Of a stretch of DNA of 64,000 bases, positions 48,601-60,352 are shown piece by piece. The notes beneath the pieces were generated by a model that was given only the letters and a program-made list of their open reading frames with translations, searched no databases and was not told where the DNA came from. Numbering within the stretch: position 1 is the first letter of the stretch; every line of letters starts with the position of its first letter. Origin of the DNA: Sarcophilus harrisii. Its lineage: Eukaryota > Chordata > Mammalia > Dasyuromorphia > Dasyuridae. The DNA lies in NCBI RefSeq assembly GCF_902635505.1, contig NC_045430.1:1800677-1864676 (forward strand). Reading direction: 5' to 3'. The position numbers and the translations under genes were made by a program.

Positions 48601-50270
48601 GGAGGCAGTAATCCAAACAGGAAATTTTCCTGGCACTATTTGGAAAACAACCCAGAATTGAGTGGGTATTTCATCCTTTTCCAGGGCAGCGGGGCTGATA
48701 GCAAAATGCAGTCTGGCTGTTCCTTGACTTAGGTTGGGACTTCTTCAACATAATAGGGATCCCTTCCTGCTCTCCCCACCTGCTGTTCTTTTCCTTTATG
48801 CATAAGTTCTATTATGAGCCAATCTGGGAGAAATAGTAGGTAGTCCTACTAACCTAATCAAGAGCAAGTTTTCTAGCTGTTAAGAAAAGAGTAGGATGAC
48901 CTGGCTTTTCCTTCAGTTTGGGTAACTTGTCTCAGAAAAAGGCAGTCATTCCCCAACAAAGAACAGATCTAGGGGACGAATTCCTGTTTGATAGGAAGGA
49001 AGGACTTCCTTGATTTGGAACTGGGGCCTAATTTGTTAGAGGGTCTCTGTTTATGAGTGGAGGAGGGCTCCCTCGATTCCAAATAATCTCAGCTGTCAGA
49101 GTTTTTAATGTTAGAGGATGCAATGCTTAGTCTTAGAGGAGAAACTGGAATGGCCCTCCCATCCTGGAGCTTCCGAGTTCTTGCCTTGGGCTTTATTCTT
49201 TTGTAGCACAAGGAGGAAAAGGATTTTTGACTCTCTATTGTTTCCCTTTTTCTTAAGTCAAAAAGCCAGATTCTTTTTCCATCTCCTCTCCTCTCCTCTC
49301 AATTCCTCTCCCCTCTTTGCCTTACTTTTCCTTGCCTCAACTCTCCTTACTTCATTTTTCCTCCCCCCACCTCTCCTTGCCTCTCTTTTCCTCTCATTGT
49401 CTCTTTTCTCCTCTTCTCTCATTTTCCTTTTCTTAAGTTCTTAGGAATTACAAGCATCAACTTCCTTTATAGAAATGTAAATAGTTTAGCCTTGTTGAAC
49501 CTCTCTTGATTTCTCTTTTCCTGTTTACCTTTTTATGCTTCTCCTAAGTCTTGTACTTGAAAAGTTGGATTTTCTATTCAGTTCTGCTCTTTTCATTAGG
49601 CTGTTCCTTGACTTAAGTTGGGACTTCTTCAACACAATAAAGATCCTTTCCTTTTTTGAAAAGTTTGAAAGTCCTCTATATCATTAAAAATCCCCCTTTC
49701 CCCTGGTAGTTTGTCTTGATAGGTAATTCATGGTGGTTTACCCTAACTCCTTTGCTTTCCAGAAGCACACATTTTAATTTAAGCCCCTTAGTCCTGTAAT
49801 ATAGGAGCTGCTAAATCTTGTGTGATCTTGACTCTAGTCAAGATATTTTAATTGTTTCTTTCGGGCTGGAAAAAGGAGCACTAACACACTAGAATATGCC
49901 ATAGAGAGTAGGGAATCTGACAGTATACATGGTGTTATACATTTGTGCCCCATTCTGAGTAGCAGGATTCTTCTTATCTCCCTAATTCTTTGGATCCAAC
50001 TTGATCCTGTGTGATTTTGGAACCTTACTTTTCAGCTGTTTTATGATGACCAAATGTTTTTCCATTTATATTATTGAAGTTACTGTAAAGATTGTTTATT
50101 TGATTCTGCTTACTTCATTCGCCATTGGTTCATGTAAAATGTTCAGTGCCAAATCCAAACACCACAATAACTCTCCCTATACAGTAAAATTCTTTTATGC
50201 CCATTTGTATCAAGTCCTGGAATATGCAGCAGTTCTTTGGTGAGATCTGTAATCACATAATCAGTCATAG
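48601..50270. other. Intergenic with a polypyrimidine tract at 49278-49438
   Basis: The tract is built from CTCTC, CTTTTCC and CCTTAC words, with a few AT interruptions. Two similar short strings, each containing GACTTAGGTTGGGACTTCTTC or its close copy, occur near 48725 and 49611, about 885 bases apart. Flanks are unassigned. Confidence 0.5.
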
Positions 50271-50275
50271 TATAA

Positions 50276-50900
50276 TCAGAATTTTTTCTCTAAATATCCC
50301 CACAGGAAAAACCAAGTGGATAAAGAATCCCAAATGGCTAAAATGGGCAGCCCCACCAATTCATCTATCAGCATAGATATTTCAGACACATTGTGGATAG
50401 AAAATGGCCTGGCCCCAGAACTGAAAAAGAGCAGGGTGGATTGCATTGCCTTTAAAAAGCTAACCAGCTTCACCCCATACTTCTCCCTGAAGCAGTAGTG
50501 TTGCTGTGTGTCAGTGAGTCTTGCACCACCATAAGACAAGGCTGAAATTATCCAGAGGGTGGGCACAGTGGGTTACAATCCATTATTGGTGTAGAACTGT
50601 GTGCCCAGAACAGCATGAAAAGAACCACCATAGAGACTAGCAACCTCTTGGAAGTAGTGGTGGGAACTTGTGCTGTACGAAGGAGACGGGGTAACCAAGG
50701 AGGTGTTGTGCTCATGGGCCAAGACACACAGGCCAAGTCATGTCAGAGGATTTGGAGATAGGTCCCTAGTATACATGGATCAGGGGTGGATCTTTGGAGG
50801 ACCTGGGCAAGAGCAATACGGAATGAAAGCGAATATGGATGGGAAGTTGGCTACCTGCTGGAGGAAGACCTTTTCGTGAGGTCACAGGTCTTTTGAGCTC
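50276..50900. other. Unassigned segment with overlapping frames on both strands
   Basis: Both strands carry 60-96 codon frames here (for example the minus-strand frame 50276-50566 and + strand frames 50316-50498 and 50670-50879). I recognise none. It could be a processed pseudogene or a transposon piece I cannot place, or chance. Confidence 0.3.
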
Positions 50901-51084
50901 TCAGAGGAAGCCCTGGGGAGAAAAAGAAACTTATTTTAGGGGAAAACTGGAAAAGATTAGCAGACCCCTAGGGACAGCATAGGTCCCTTGGCCCCTGAGA
51001 CACAGGTGGCAGAGGAGAGCAGCGGGGCAGTTTGTAGGATGTAAAAATAGCCTGCCTTCCTCTAATGGTCTACAGCATTGCAGG

Positions 51085-51270
51085 GCCAGTAATGAAGCCA
51101 GGAAGGCTTGAGTTCAAGTTCTCCCACTGACAAACTAGCTATGTCACCTGAACTCTCAGTCCTCTGGGCACTCTCTAAGACTGAGTCACAGGGGAGGTGT
51201 TGACAAGCATTGGTAGAGGGAGCGTCCTCACATGGGAGTTCCTTATGTCAATGACCTCATAGGTCCCTTA
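51085..51270 (+). mobile_element. Marsupial CORE-SINE, 3' tail type
   Basis: GGCTTGAGTTCAAGTTCTCC, then CTGACAAACTAGCTATGTCA, then AAGACTGAGTCACAGGGGAG, GCATTGGTAGAGGGAG, GGGAGTTCCTTATGTCAATG. The last two blocks form the tail of an abundant marsupial SINE. A run of about 20 T follows. Confidence 0.75.
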
Positions 51271-51299
51271 CCTTTTTTTTTTTTTTTTTTGGCCGTTTT

Positions 51300-52240
51300 T
51301 AGTGTGTTTTCTGTGATCTCATTTTAAGGCACCTGGGCAAGGATTCTGATCTCTGCATTATGGGTGAGGAAATGAGTGCCCAGAGAAATGAAATGTCGGG
51401 GTCAGGCTTACCTGCCTTGGAGGCCCAGGGCCCTTTGCAGACTTCGGACTTGACTGTGCGGTGCGCCCTGCCACCACCAGGGGTCAGGATTGGGGAGTGG
51501 AGAGCCAGGAAGGACCCTGGACAGCGTCTAGTCCAACCCTTTTGAGTTTCTGAGGAGAAAAGTGAGATGGAGAGCAGTCCCATGGCAAGCCTGACCCGGG
51601 TGCCCGCCGAGGATGCTGGGACGGTGACCTGGGTCTCGGTGGAGGGCCTTGAGCCCCCCGGCACACTCTCCCAGCATCTTAAGCTGTCCTTCTCGGAGCT
51701 CTAAAGATACAGACATCTTTAAACAGCATGGATGAATCAGAACCCCGAAGACACCAAGCAGACAAAAATAGAGCTGAGCTGTTGACACACTGTGAGTGTA
51801 AATCTGAACCCACGTGCGTGCGACTCCCTCAGCTCCTCTCCCCACCTGGTGGCTTGTTGGCCTCCCTTTGCCAGCCACAGGAGGGTCGAGAAGGTCTGAG
51901 TCCAGGAAACGTGCCAGGTGGTGTCTGAGATGGGGGGAGGAGCCATCGATGCCCAGCACCCGCCACGGGCCATGAGAATGTGGCCCACTGGGAGAGTAGG
52001 TGACGGTAGTGACTCTAGAGAAGTAGTGAGCGCCCTGTCTGGGGAAGTTCTCCTGAAGAGGCGGGGTGACCACCGGCTACGGCCGCTTGTGTCGGAAGAG
52101 ACGGTCTGGAAGATGACTTCCAAGGGCTTTTCTACCCCTTCAGTTCTAGACTCTGTGGTTTCCGGAGGATGTGGTTTCTGTGATTGTTTGCTGTTCGCTT
52201 GGTTCAGCCATGGGCAGAGATACAGAAGGATTTGTCCTTT
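51300..52240. other. Intergenic with a reverse MIR scrap
   Basis: A reverse MIR-like core (GCATTATGGGTGAGGAAATG, GTGCCCAGAGAAATG) is at 51350-51400. The 51530-52240 part is CpG-containing and unassigned. Overlapping minus-strand frames of up to 182 codons have no domain. Confidence 0.4.
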
Positions 52241-52244
52241 GCTT

Positions 52245-52410
52245 CTCCAGCTCATTTTATAGATGAAAGAAACTGAGGCAAACATGATTAGGTGACTTGT
52301 CCAGGGTCACCCTACTAGTAAGTGCCTGAGGCCAGATTTAAATTCAAGAAGGTGAGTCTTCCTAACTCCAGGCCTAAAACTCCATCCATTGTACCTCCCG
52401 GCTTCCCCTC
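52245..52410 (-). mobile_element. CORE-SINE, reverse, nearly complete head and core
   Basis: CTCATTTTATAGATGAAAGA, AACTGAGGCAAACATGATTA, GTGACTTGTCCAGGGTCACC, AGATTTAAATTCAAGAAGGT, then CTCCATCCATTGTACCTCCC. The order matches a reversed marsupial CORE-SINE or MIR. Confidence 0.8.
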
Positions 52411-53794
52411 CCCACCCCTTCCATGGTAGTAGGATTATGAGATCCTGAGATCCTGGGTTGTCTTCCTGTTCCTCTTTCCCTGCTGATACTGCTGGGGCTC
52501 AGGACTTATCACTATAGGATCCAAATCCTCTTCTAGATCATATTCTGGACCACTTCCCTGTCCCTATATGCCACAATCTGATTAGCTATCTGATAAATTT
52601 AGTCATGTAAAGGTGTTAATGATTAATACTGGCTACCAGCTTCCCAGGAGAACTCAGTCATGGCAAGGAGTGTGACTAAGACTTCTCAGAACTAACCCCA
52701 CTCCCATCTTGAAATGCCATTTTGAAATCACTGTCCACCACAGCCGTAACCCAGAGGGTTTAATGATGGATGTTTCAAACAAAAGAATAAGCAATAGGAA
52801 GACCCCTTTGGCATCTATGTTACTGGTGCTAGAAAAGTACCTAGCATATTCTTCTGGAGGAGAGAACTTGATTTTAGGTTCAGATTTTAAGAATGGGGGA
52901 GGTCCCCAGCCACTATGATGCTTTGCAAAAGAACAGCCGCATCTGGAGCTCTGGATGACTAGCAAGTTCCCTTGGGTTTCCATGGAGCCAATGACCTAGT
53001 GTGCTTTAACTCCAGATCTTTGGAAAGAGCAATTCTGAGTCATTGTCAAAGGGTGAATGGATAAGGAGAAATCCTCAAATAGATGTTAGCTCTGAGCCCC
53101 CACCTACTAGCTTTTTAAGCTAACTGAATTTCAGTGTCCAAGAGACACATAACCTTGGTCTTAAGAGCATCAATGGTTTGGATGCTGCCTAAAGTACTTT
53201 TTATCTAGACTCAATGAGTAAGGAAACCGTGTGTGATAACTCGACATAGTACATAATGAATTACTCAAACATCTACTGAAAACCTTTGAGTCTCAGATTT
53301 TCCAGTAGTTCCACAAGGTTTCCTAAGGGTTCTAGGAAATGTACAATTTGTTTACTTTTCACTTAATGCTTGGTTCACTAAGCAAAGAACCCAGAACTAG
53401 GAAAGAGCTCTGAACCCAAAGCCAAGGCACAGAAAGTGGCCTGGACACATGGTTGGCCCTGAGAATAGATTGAAGCTCTCCTGGCAGGTGCTTGGATGGG
53501 ACCTCTAACAGTGATCCCATCAGGGAGTAGAGTGAGCAGCTCCAACAACCTAGCAAAGAACCACATCCTTGTCTGGGTCCTGGAGTCCTTCACCCAGCTT
53601 GGCTTTCTCACTCTCCCCAGGCTGTCCTGAGAAGAGTAGGGGCAGACCTACTGAGAACAACGTCGAATCCAGCTCCCAAACCTTGGCAACACCCTGGGGC
53701 CCTCTGAGGAATGAGAATCTGAGAAATGGGGCTAACAGTTTTTTTCTACTCGTCTCATGACTTGTGCTGTGGAAATCAATTTGTAAATATTATT
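52411..53794. other. Intergenic, nothing recognised
   Basis: Even composition, no domain-bearing frame, no clear transposon. Confidence 0.5.
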
Positions 53795-53935
53795 ATCACT
53801 TGCCTTCCCTGAGCTTCAGTTTCCTGATCTGGAAAATTGGGATTATAATAATTGAATGACCTACTTTCTAGGACTTTATGGAGACGGTGTTTTGTGAGCT
53901 GTAAGGCAGTATGGAAATGGGAGTTGCTATTGTGT
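53795..53935 (+). mobile_element. MIR SINE fragment
   Basis: TGCCTTCCCTGAGCTTCAGT, then TTCCTGATCTGGAAAATTGG, GATTATAATAATTG, and TTTGTGAGCTGTAAGGCAGT; forward MIR core and tail. Confidence 0.78.
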
Positions 53936-54374
53936 TTTCTTCCTAATGTTGTATAGCCCCCATGCTGAACACATCTCTCCCCCAATCCACAGAGAAAGCA
54001 AAGCCAGCAGACGTGGCCTGGGATCCTGGACCTAGCAGCCCTGTTACTGAGTGACCTCAGAGGGCATCTGCAAAACAAGCCACCGAGTTGGGGGATGCGT
54101 TCTGTATGAGGCCATTTGTGCCTTAGGTATCTGTCCTCCTGAGAGCTGGCCAGGTCCTTGAGCTGGGAGGGCCTGGGTCACCGATCCCTTCCAAATCCAA
54201 ACCCTTGACACCCATATTTAGTCCTCAGACCAGAACCTTTCAAGGCCAAGCTACTTTGGGCCTACAGTAGTAAAATCCCAGCAAAGTGGAGCTAGAGGGC
54301 ATTAGAAAGGGGATGTCCGGGCTGGGAGAGGCCTTAGAACATGGCATTTCAGAGCTTAGCAGGAGCCTAGAATG

Positions 54375-54500
54375 GCAATAACTAAAACCATATCGCATTT
54401 TGGGGTTTCCAAAGCACTTTGTCTTTGCTGAATGTCATTGGGACTGCTAATCCTTTAACAGCCCAGCAAATATGTACGGTCATCCCTTCTCCCCATGATT
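54375..54500 (-). mobile_element. MIR tail fragment
   Basis: GGCAATAACTAAAACCATAT, then TTTCCAAAGCACTTTGTCTT, then AACAGCCCAGCAAATATGTA; reversed MIR-family tail, worn. Confidence 0.6.
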
Positions 54501-55860
54501 GGCTTTTGGATATTTGAAGCCGGCGCTAATACCTTCATCTTCTAAAATGAAATTTAATAGAAACAAAGGTTTGACATGAATACCTAAAAGCACTCGCGCC
54601 TACAGAACGCTGGTCCCAGCAGGCTCTGCCAGCACTTTGTGATGGCTGAGACGGGGCAGCCAGGAGATGATGGGGTCGTTAGGCCCCTCACCCAGAGCCC
54701 CCCGATGTCTCCAGAGTTGGCAGGCTTGACCCCGCAGGGCCTCTGGCCCCTAGTTCCCAAGCCCTCTCTCCTCAGAGACTCCTGAGCTCGTCGCCTTGCC
54801 TCACCTCCCCCCACTTCCAAAGCCAGGAAAGGGATCTTCTCTGAGGCCGGCCACTTGCCCAGGACCTCCAGGGCCAGGGGGCAGTTTCTGTCTGATGCTG
54901 AAGTCCCTTCTGGGCCCTTTAAACCCTCCCTGTCTTCCCAGACTAATTGCCCAGCATTCTCCTGTTCATATTCTGCTGCAGACCCTCCCCATGTACATGC
55001 CCCCCCCCACCTGGATGTTCTACTGTCTGCCCCCTTTCAGCTGAACTTTCCTGCAGCAGGCCCCCCTCTGAGACGTCGTCCTCTGTTCTCTGGGGGCACG
55101 GGCACATATGTGTCTTATTGACTGACTGGTAGCTGTCTCCCTGGTCTGGCACCCCCCTCCCTCACTGCTGCCCCATGGAGACCCAAGCACCACTGCCTCC
55201 AAGAAGCCTGCCTGGATGTCTCAGTCATCGCCCCTTCCCAAACGAGCCAGATTTATCCCATGTAGAGTTGTGGACGCATCTCCCCAGTAGCAGTGGCATC
55301 TTCCCTGTTAGGGTGGAGGCTCCTTGAAACCAGAGGCTGGTTAGCTTTTGTCTTGGGATCCCCAGCAGCGAACCCCGTCCCCGGAACACAGCAGGGATCT
55401 AGTAGATGGAATGGGCCTGGCTTCCCCTCCTCCATGGGGAGTTCAGCTCTGCCCTCCTTTCCCATCTGGCCAGATACTGGCCAGTTCTTCCTGGTCCCGA
55501 GCAAGGCTAGGCCGGGGCCTAACCAGGACCCGTGTCCCTGAGGAACGTGGGCCGGCCGGCCTCCCCCTTTCCTTCTGAGCTGGGCAGGCTGGTCCTGGTT
55601 CATGCGCCCGGCTCCTCCTGAAATCAAATGCGGTGGCAGGAAAAATCCCTCTCTGCCACAGTGGGAACGTGGGGGTCTCTGCAGCGCGGGCACAGGCCCA
55701 GCAGAGCCCCTGGGGTTCTTGCTTCCTTGAAGCAAAGACTGCTAATGTATGCGCTCGGCTCAGCAGGCAATCTTTTAAACACCCATAACTGTGTTATTTA
55801 AAACCAATTTCATTTCTTTTTCAACCCAGTCATGGTGCTGGTCTTAATTCAAGAGACTTT
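54501..55860. other. GC-richer intergenic, nothing recognised
   Basis: Short overlapping frames on both strands with no recognisable domain. The 54895-55260 part resembles an L2-type end (CAAGAAGCCTGCCTGG), low certainty. Confidence 0.4.
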
Positions 55861-55866
55861 ATACAG

Positions 55867-55897
55867 ACAGACACACACACACACACACATACACACA
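55867..55897. repeat. (CA)n microsatellite
   Basis: CAGACACACACACACACACA continuing to ACATACACACA, about 15 dinucleotides. The repetitive Cys/Val frames across it are shadows. Confidence 0.95.
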
Positions 55898-56489
55898 GAG
55901 CTTTGAAGTGGGGGGCAGGGAGAGAGCAGAAGCCAGAGGGATCTGGGCTGAATCCCCATCCCTGTCTGGTCTGGACTGTTCGGCTCTGCTTTGGCCGGAG
56001 GCTGTGTCCTTCCAGGGCCAGAGCTGGGCTGGTTGAGGGCCCAGGGGCTGGTCTTTGTGGGGCCCTTGCTGGGCTCCCATTTGTGGTCAGTCACCTCATC
56101 TGGAGAAGGAGGCTGTGGTCAGAGTGAGCTGATGGGAAGGAGGGAGAATGCCTGAGGTGGGGCGGCCAGACTGAGAGATGGGGGGCAGGAAGAGCCACTG
56201 CATTTGTTGTTCTCGGTATGGTAGGAGAGGCGACTTTGGGTTCTGTGTTGGGAAGTGTTCCCTAACTCTGGGGCCCCCTCACCTCTGGCAGCAGAGACTA
56301 TGCAGAGGTGGGCCCACCACTTACTCAAAGAACCTGGAGTTACTGGGGCAGGGGGCAATGCTGGGTGACCAAGACAGGAGAAGGTGCCGTGGAAATGAGA
56401 GAATGGGGGAGAATCCTGGGCCTGCCATCCCTACAGGAAGCATGTGGTAGAGCCAGTTACTATGGGTAAACAAGATGCTCTTTGAAGCC

Positions 56490-56905
56490 CCTCTGGCCCT
56501 AACACCCCCTGTTCTTGGGCCCCTCCCAGCTCTGACACCCCCTGTTCTCAGGCCCCTCCCATCTCTGACACTCCATGTTCTAAGCTCCCTCCCAGCCCTG
56601 ACACCCCATATTCTAAATTCCCTCCAAGCCCTAACACCCCTGTTCTCCAGCCCCTCCCAGCTCTGACACCCCATGTTCTAAGCTCCCAGCCCTGATACCC
56701 CCTATTCTCGGACCCCTCCCAGCCCTGTTCTCAGGCCCCTCCCAGCCCTGACACCCCATGTTCTAAGCTCCCTCCCAGCCCTGACACCCCATGTTCTAAA
56801 TTCCCTCCCAGCCCTGACACCCCTGTTCTCCAGCCCCTCCCAGCTCTGACACCCCATGTTCTAAGCTCCCAGCCCTGATACCCCCTGTTCTCAGACCCTC
56901 AGTTC
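56490..56905. repeat. Minisatellite, about 31-34 bp unit with a 183-bp higher-order period
   Basis: The unit is CCTCCCAGCCCTGACACCCC, then TGTTCTCAGGCC or ATGTTCTAAGCT. TGTTCTCCAG recurs at 56641 and 56824, and TCAGGCCCCTCCCA at 56548 and 56731, both exactly 183 bp apart. The block 56540-56722 was therefore duplicated as a unit. Confidence 0.92.
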
Positions 56906-56999
56906 TGAATTCTGTGCCATCCAAAGTTCAAGAAAGTGACATTCTGATCCTGTGCAGAATTAAAGCAGGCCCAGGAACTCCCCAGCTAGCAGTTCAGAA

Positions 57000-57424
57000 A
57001 AAAGATATAAATATCACCCAACAATAACACATTGTTAATTAATATGTGACTTCCATTAAGTCTTTGTGAGCGCTCGTTATGTTCAGCCAACATCAGGCCT
57101 CCCTCCCCCCCCCCCCATTCATTTCCCCATCTACAATGAAAAAGGAAGTCTTAGGGGAAAGTGTAACAATGGGGTTGTGTGACAATGGAGCCCCCCCCAC
57201 CATTGTCTTTGGCGTATAATATAGCTAACAAAAACTCTCCCAGACTGCACGGTCTACAAAGAGTGTCTCCTGAGGAGGGAGAACGGGATCACAGACGATC
57301 TTGTTAGGAAATTCTGGGTCTGGGCTCGCTCTTAACGCCTCTCCTTGGACGAGAGCTAGAGCTCCTCCTGCAGCGCTCACTTTGTGGGCTCCCCATCAGC
57401 TAAGAAGATGGAGCCTTTAATTGG
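57000..57424. other. Short unassigned stretch with C runs
   Basis: C homopolymers near 57103-57116 and 57191-57199. No gene or named repeat. Confidence 0.5.
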
Positions 57425-57620
57425 TCCCCAGGCCTCCAGTCTCTGTTCACTCCCGACCATTCCCAGAATGGGCTGTGAAAGTGACTTTCCTAAACAGTAG
57501 ATCTAATTCAAGACCGGGGGCCTTCAGTAAACTTCAGTGGCTCTCTCTTGCCTTCAGGGTCATGTGGAAATGCTTCAATTTGCTAGTTAAAACTTATAAA
57601 CTGAATCCTTTCTAATTTTT
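57425..57620. repeat. Possible L2-type LINE scrap
   Basis: CAGTAAACTTCAGTGGCTCT, then CTTGCCTTCAGGGTCATGTG, AAACTTATAAACTGAATCC. It resembles a widespread mammalian repeat containing CTCCAGTGGCTCCCTATTAC. Family uncertain. Confidence 0.4.
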
Positions 57621-57969
57621 TGGTCTTTTAAAGCTTTGCTCCTATACAAATGTTAGCTATAATCCAAAACATTAACACCATAGAGATATAAATACACTAC
57701 ATAAATGCTAGTTTTTAAAAAATATTTATCTGTATTTTATTTTATGCAATTGCAAACCATTATGGCGAGGGAGGTCCTCAGGATTCATTAGTCTCGCTGC
57801 CAAAGGGCTCTACCTGGGTGTTGAGAGGCTCCGATGGGTGATAGATGCAAAGTACTTTGAGAGTCTTGAAGCACTTAAATTCCAATTACTATTATGACTA
57901 TTACTAATTTCTGGTGTCCATGTCTCAGGCCTTCAGTCTGGTGATAACATCAGTCTTCAAGCCTCCTTA

Positions 57970-59105
57970 TCTTTTTTAAAAAAATAACTTTTTTTAGCAA
58001 AGATTTTTATTTTCAAAACTTTTTAAATTTATTTTTTATTATAGTTTTTTATTTACAAGTTATATGCATAGGTAATTTTTCAGCACTGACAGTTGCAAAT
58101 CCTTTTGTTCCAACTTTTCCCCTCCTTCCCCCACCTCTTCCCCCAGATGGCAGGTTGACCAATACATGTTAAATATGTTAAAGTATAAGTTAAATACAAT
58201 ATATGTATACAGTTATTTTGCTGCACAAAAAGAGTCGGACTTTGAAATAGTTGCACAATTAGCCTGTGAAGGAAATCAAAAATGCAGGCAGACAAAAATA
58301 GAGGGATTGGGAATTCTATGTAGTGGTTCATGGACATCTCCCAGAGTTCTTTCACTGGGTGTAGCTGATTCAGTTCATTACTGCTCTATTGGAACTGATT
58401 TGGTTCATCTCATTGTTGAAGAGGGCCACGTTCATCACAATTGATCATCAGATTGTTGTTGAAGTATATAATGATCTCCTGGTCCTGCTCATTCAGCATC
58501 AGCTCATGTGAGTCTCTCCAGGCCTTTCTGAAATCATCCTGCTGGTCATTTCTTACCAAACGTTCCATAACATTCCTATACCACAATTTACCCAACAATT
58601 CTCCAATTGATGGACATCCACTCAGTTTCCAGTTTCTAGCCACTACAAACAGGGCTGCCACAAACATTTTGGCACATACAGGTCCCTTTCCCTTCTTTAT
58701 GATCTCTTTGGGATATAAGCCCAGTAGTAGCACTGCTGGGTCAAAGGTATGCACAGTTTGATAACTTTTGAGCATAGTTCCAAATCGCTCTCCAGAATGG
58801 CTGGATGTATTCACAATTCCACCAACAATGTATCAGTGCCCCAGTTTTCCCACATCCTTTCCAACATTCCACATTATCTTTCCCTGTTATTCTGGCCAAT
58901 CTGACAGGTGTATAGTGGTATCTCAGAGTTGTCTTCATTTGCATTTCTCTGATAATGACTTGGAGCATCTTTTCATATAGTTAGAAATAGTTTCAATTTC
59001 TTCGTCTGAGAATTGTCTATTCATATCCTTTGACCATTTATCAATTGGAGAATGGCTTGATTTCTTATAAATTAGAGTCAATTCTCTCTATATTTTGGAA
59101 ATGAG
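57970..59105 (-). mobile_element. L1 LINE 3' end: ORF2 C-terminus, 3' UTR and tail
   Basis: The minus strand gives L1 ORF2 C-terminal text: GKDNVECWKGCGKTGALIHC, then WWNCEYIQPFW, FDPAVLLLGLYPKEI and FVAALFVVARNWKL. After it comes the marsupial L1 3' UTR (reverse of GACCAATACATGTTAAATAT, and GCTGCACAAAAAGAG), then an A-rich tail (T-rich on + at 57970-58060). It is 5' truncated near 59105. The coding part still reads in two long overlapping pieces, so it is the youngest-looking L1 here. Confidence 0.93.
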
Positions 59106-59440
59106 GCCTTCAAAACATTTTCAAAGATAATTTTCAACATTTACCCTTGCAAAACCTTGTGTTCCAATTTTTTCTTCCTCCCTCCTCCTGACTCCCTTCT
59201 CTAAACAGCAAGTAATCCAATATATATTAAAATGTGCAATTCACCTATACACATTTCTACAGTTATCGTGCTGCAAAAGAAAAATCAAATCAAAAGGGGA
59301 AAAATGAGAATGGAAACAAAATGCAAGCTCCCCTCTCAGTCCCCACAGCCCCCTCTCCGGGTGCAGATGGCTCTCTCCACCCCAAGACCATTGGAATTGG
59401 CCTGAATCATCTAAACCACCTTTTCTTTTCTTGCTGAGCT
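59106..59440 (-). mobile_element. Second L1 3' UTR fragment, different subfamily
   Basis: The + strand reads TTTTCAACATTTACCCTTGC, AAAACCTTGTGTTCCAATTT, AGCAAGTAATCCAATATATA, TCGTGCTGCAAAAGAAAAAT and GGTGCAGATGGCTCTCTCCA. This is the antisense 3' UTR of an L1 type I associate with Australian marsupials. It abuts the previous L1, in the same orientation. Confidence 0.85.
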
Positions 59441-59734
59441 CAGTGTTTATGGACCAATGATGGTGGTTAAGGGGAAGGTTGTATGAGGACTGATAGGCTC
59501 AAGCAGGTGAGAATGGGGAGTATACATACACATGCGCACACAAATGCATTTAAACTTAATCTACATGGTTTGTACTTTTTCAAGTCTAGTCAATAAGGCA
59601 ATCACTCCAATCCTGACAATTCCTGAATTGTGAATGTTCCCCTCCCCTTCCTTCCCTTTCCCCAGACATTTAACCATCCACTGTAGGGAAGAGTTGGCCT
59701 GTGACAGACACAAGATGAAGAAGCCCTGGTCTAG

Positions 59735-59850
59735 TAGCATTTTACAGTAGGGGAAACTGAGCTCTAGAGGGCAGGATGGAGAAGGGCCAAAGCCCACAGC
59801 CCCAGGTCTGATTCCTTGTTCCCAGCTCAACTTCCCTCCCAATGCACTCA
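59735..59850 (-). mobile_element. MIR SINE fragment
   Basis: AGCATTTTACAGTAGGGGAA, then ACTGAGCTCTAGAGGGCAGG, then CCCCAGGTCTGATTCC; reverse MIR core. Confidence 0.7.
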
Positions 59851-60069
59851 GCTTTCTTAATTTGTAGTTGAGAACATGACGAGTGAGGGTTCTAGGTGAT
59901 GGTGGTTTTCCCTCAGGTTCAGAAGGACAGAACATGAGCGCATTTTAGAGGTGGCTGTGACTCCAGAGATCCTGATCTCCTTTCTAAGGAACTTGCCCTG
60001 TTCTTTCTGAACCTTTTGGGGCTTCTGGGACTCCTGGAGCTTCCTGGAAGGGGCGGGGGTTGGAGAGGA

Positions 60070-60275
60070 GTTAGGAAGATCTAAGTTTAAATTAGGACTT
60101 AGTCTACTTACTATCTCTGTAAGCCTGGGCAAGTTTTGTAATCTTGTCTCAGTTTCCTTATCTATAAAATGGTAATAATTATAATCCCCACCCCTCCAAA
60201 TATAATTGTAAAACACTTTGAACAGTATCTGGCACATAGGGACTGCGATATAAATGTTAGCTATCATTGCTGTTG
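60070..60275 (+). mobile_element. MIR SINE, nearly full length
   Basis: CTTACTATCTCTGTAAGCCT, GGGCAAGTTTTGTAATC, CTCAGTTTCCTTATCTATAA, AATGGTAATAATTATAATCC, AAAACACTTTGAACAGTATC, TGGCACATAGGGACTG and ATAAATGTTAGCTATCATTG. Core and tail are both preserved; the best MIR in the window. Confidence 0.92.
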
Positions 60276-60281
60276 TGGTTG

Positions 60282-60352
60282 TCTGAATTTGAACTTGGGT
60301 CCTCCTGACTCTAGACCCAACTTTACTCATTGTGTTACCTGGCTGCCATTAG
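60282..60352 (-). mobile_element. CORE-SINE head fragment
   Basis: TGAATTTGAACTTGGGTCCT, CCTGACTCTAGACCCAACTT, then TTACCTGGCTGCC; reversed SINE head directly after a forward MIR. Confidence 0.78.

Noticed and set aside
51528-52285. Overlapping minus-strand frames of 181-182 codons
   Set aside because: They run into a SINE at 52245, have no domain, and two frames are open at once, as expected by chance in CpG-bearing DNA.
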